Source of the DNA: Sphingomonas hankyongi | Lineage (GTDB): Bacteria; Pseudomonadota; Alphaproteobacteria; Sphingomonadales; Sphingomonadaceae | Reading direction: 5' to 3' | NCBI RefSeq assembly: GCF_023516575.1 | Contig: NZ_JAMGBE010000002.1 | Coordinates: 124,001-188,000, forward strand | DNA: 64,000 nt | Shown: positions 62,161-64,000 of the stretch, in pieces | Layout: each line of letters starts with the position of its first letter | How positions within the stretch are numbered: the first letter of the stretch is position 1 | Notes under the pieces: generated by a model | Database searches by the model: none | Seen by the model: only the letters and a program-made list of their open reading frames with translations | Told to the model about the DNA's origin: nothing | Program-made: the position numbers and the translations under genes

Positions 62161-62883
62161 ATGATTGGTCTGTACCATTATATCGCGCTTGGGCTGTTCG
62201 CGGGATTTGCCGTGCTTGAGCTCATCGCCCGGGGCGGGAATTTTCCGGCCATTGCGCGCTGGCGCCTGAAAGGCGCTGGCTTCACTCTGCTTTACTTCGC
62301 GCTCGCCACGTACGCGCCGCTCTTTTGGGACGGTTGGCTGGGCGAGCACCGGCTGTTTGCTGCGGACACGCTGCCGCTCTGGGCGCAGATCGCGGGCGGT
62401 TTCCTCGCGATCGAGCTCGGCGTCTACGTATGGCACCGAACGATGCACAACACGCCATTCCTGTGGCGCTGGTTCCACCAGATGCACCACAGCGCCGAGC
62501 GCGTGGATATTTGGGGCGCCCTCTACTTCCATCCGTTCGACACGCTTGGCTTCACTTTGGTCGGCAGCCTCGCGCTGGTGCTCGGCTTCGGCGTGAGCGC
62601 AGAGGCGGCGATCGTCGTGAACCTGCTCGCGACATTTTACGGCATGTTCCAGCATGTGAATGTGCGCACGCCGCAGTGGCTCGGCTACATCATCCAGCGG
62701 CCGGAGAGCCACTCGCACCACCACGAACGAGGGGTGCACGCGCGCAATTATTCCGACCTTCCCTTGTGGGACATGCTGTTCGGCACCTTCCACAATCCGA
62801 AGCATTTCGCGCAGGAGGTGGGCTTCTACGAAGGAGGATCGAAGCGCGTTCCGGAAATGCTGCTGGGCAAGCTGATCGCCTGA
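62161..62883 (+). CDS. sterol desaturase / fatty acid hydroxylase family protein
   Basis: 240 aa membrane di-iron enzyme. His boxes: HRTMH (92-96), HQMHH (106-110), FQHVNV (165) and HSHHHERGVH (184-193). TM helices at about residues 5-25, 40-58, 75-92 and 130-160. Likely inserts a hydroxyl or double bond in a lipid or carotenoid. Divergent from the TetR regulator. Confidence 0.92.
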   Translation: MIGLYHYIALGLFAGFAVLELIARGGNFPAIARWRLKGAGFTLLYFALATYAPLFWDGWLGEHRLFAADTLPLWAQIAGGFLAIELGVYVWHRTMHNTPFLWRWFHQMHHSAERVDIWGALYFHPFDTLGFTLVGSLALVLGFGVSAEAAIVVNLLATFYGMFQHVNVRTPQWLGYIIQRPESHSHHHERGVHARNYSDLPLWDMLFGTFHNPKHFAQEVGFYEGGSKRVPEMLLGKLIA

Positions 62884-62899
62884 CGGTCGCGACCGGCCG

Positions 62900-63526
62900 C
62901 TAATAGCCCATCAGGGCGAGCACCTCGCGCCGGCTGCGCTCGTCCTCACGGAACGTCCCCATCATCCGGCTGGTGGTCATCATGACCCCCGGAGTGTTCA
63001 CGCCGCGCGCAGTCATGCAGGCGTGCGTTGCCTCGATCACCACGGCGACGCCCTTGGGCTGCAAATGCTGCCAGATACAGTCGGCAACCTCTGCCGTCAG
63101 ACGCTCCTGCACCTGCAGCCTCCGCGCAAAGCCGTGGAGGACGCGCGCTAGCTTGCTGATGCCGACAACCTTGTCGCGGGGCAGATAGGCAATCGACGCC
63201 TTGCCGATGATCGGCGCCATATGATGCTCGCAATGCGACTGGAACGGGATGTCCTTCAGAAGGACGATCTCGTCGTAACCGCCAACCTCCTCGAAGGTCC
63301 TGGCGAGGTGCCTGCACGGATCTTCCTCATATCCACGCGCATATTCGCGCCAGGCCTTGGCTACGCGTCGCGGGGTTTCGAGCAGCCCCTCGCGGTCGGG
63401 ATCGTCACCGGCCCAGCGGATGAGCGTGCGAACCGCTTCGCTGACCTCAGCGGGTATCTCGACGGCTGGCCCCGCTTCGACCAGATCGCCGTCCTCAGGT
63501 TCGCCATGATCGTTGGGCGGGCTCAT
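62900..63526 (-). CDS. folE: GTP cyclohydrolase I
   Basis: 208 aa. Zinc ligands Cys99 and His102 in SHCEHHMAP and Cys170 in [41 protein letters not shown] and [16 protein letters not shown] are typical. First enzyme of folate/pterin synthesis. Start overlaps the upstream gene's stop (ATGA). Confidence 0.96.
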   Translation of the reverse strand: MSPPNDHGEPEDGDLVEAGPAVEIPAEVSEAVRTLIRWAGDDPDREGLLETPRRVAKAWREYARGYEEDPCRHLARTFEEVGGYDEIVLLKDIPFQSHCEHHMAPIIGKASIAYLPRDKVVGISKLARVLHGFARRLQVQERLTAEVADCIWQHLQPKGVAVVIEATHACMTARGVNTPGVMMTTSRMMGTFREDERSRREVLALMGY

Positions 63527-64000
63527 TGCGCGAGTTCCTTCGCAATATCTTCCGCCACTTCGGCGGCCTGCTCGCGAATATCAGGCACGGCGATGATCTC
63601 CCAATAGCGGCCTTTGGTGAGCGGCCCGAGCGCCCACAGGCGTTCGGCGCCCTCGGCGCGCGAATGACCGTCGACGAGCACGCCCATGCCTAGGTCATCC
63701 GGCTGGACGGCGCCGTCATCCAGCAGCCCGCGAAGCAACGGATCCTTCGTGCGATCGATCGCCTGGAGCGGACCCGTGCAATTGAACACATAGGCGAACC
63801 GTCGAGTCTCCTCACGTTCCGATCCCCGGCGACGGATCGTTACGTCGACGCCGTCATTTCGCGTCTCCGCTGAAACGATCCTGCCCGCGGCGACTGTCAG
63901 GAAACCGCCTGCGATCTGCTGAGCGATCATCTGGGCAACCTCCGGAGCGATGCGGTGGCGGTGCACGTCCCACCACGGCCTTCCATGCCGGAGGAAACGA
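63523..64000 (-). CDS. FAD/NAD(P)-binding protein, C-terminal part
   Basis: The frame runs through the right window edge, so only the last 158 codons are visible. [40 protein letters not shown] and [25 protein letters not shown] are typical of the C-terminal part of FAD/NAD(P)-binding proteins of the NAD_binding_9 type. Overlaps folE by ATGA, so the two are probably one operon. Confidence 0.85.
   Translation of the reverse strand, partial: RFLRHGRPWWDVHRHRIAPEVAQMIAQQIAGGFLTVAAGRIVSAETRNDGVDVTIRRRGSEREETRRFAYVFNCTGPLQAIDRTKDPLLRGLLDDGAVQPDDLGMGVLVDGHSRAEGAERLWALGPLTKGRYWEIIAVPDIREQAAEVAEDIAKELAQ

Overview
The window is 64 kb of gene-dense, GC-rich chromosome, most likely from a member of the Sphingomonadales (Alphaproteobacteria). 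The evidence is the two-piece (circularly permuted) tmRNA gene, a UrcA-family protein, the alphaproteobacterial form of the first UvrA zinc site, a LytS/LytTR pair, and many small sphingomonad-type secreted proteins and lipoproteins. Nothing suggests a plasmid. I saw no insertion sequence, transposase, integrase, CRISPR array, rRNA or complete tRNA gene.

Layout. 1-7 kb: Bax-inhibitor-1 protein (cut by the window edge); a secreted Shelph-type PPP phosphatase overlapping a kinase-like partner; PPK2 with a DUF4956 membrane protein; a Nudix hydrolase with ThpR; a MAPEG protein. 7-14 kb: M13 metallopeptidase, a PDZ/multi-TM/GAF-like membrane sensor with no kinase domain, uvrA. 14.2-15.9 kb: an AT-richer insert with a lone 520-aa reverse transcriptase of the unknown-group/defence (UG/DRT) type, preceded by a segment that can fold into several stems. 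This is the best candidate for an undescribed system here. 16-26 kb: a DUF2726 nuclease-like protein, then secreted proteins, lipoproteins, small paralogues, a LuxR-TM-DUF4019 regulator and lipoprotein SodC. 26-34 kb: leucine catabolism (both methylcrotonyl-CoA carboxylase subunits, isovaleryl-CoA dehydrogenase, thiolase) around a DUF1326-DUF2182 pair. 35-45 kb: nitronate monooxygenase/SH3/RidA operon, a Gly/Tyr-rich repeat protein, nadC, a metallophosphoesterase, M3 peptidase, a lemA-TPM-TPM-Nudix operon and mscL. 45-50 kb: amidohydrolase, the two-piece ssrA gene with twin stem-loops behind it, a Nudix hydrolase and a SWIB protein. 50-56 kb: LD-carboxypeptidase divergent from an Mpl-like Mur ligase (peptidoglycan recycling), a mini 2H-like protein with a HAD phosphatase, and a LytS-type kinase with a LytTR regulator. 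56-64 kb: UrcA protein, symporter with a secreted methyltransferase, GFA protein with a flavin amine oxidase, a DUF2383-type protein, TetR divergent from a sterol-desaturase-family enzyme, folE, and the end of an FAD/NAD(P)-binding protein.

Most genes are housekeeping or stress-related and sit in short operons with ATGA or TGATG overlaps. The reverse-transcriptase insert is the only part that differs clearly in composition and has no obvious core function. Start sites were chosen from ribosome-binding sites, signal peptides and overlaps with neighbours. All functional calls come from reading the sequence, without database searches.
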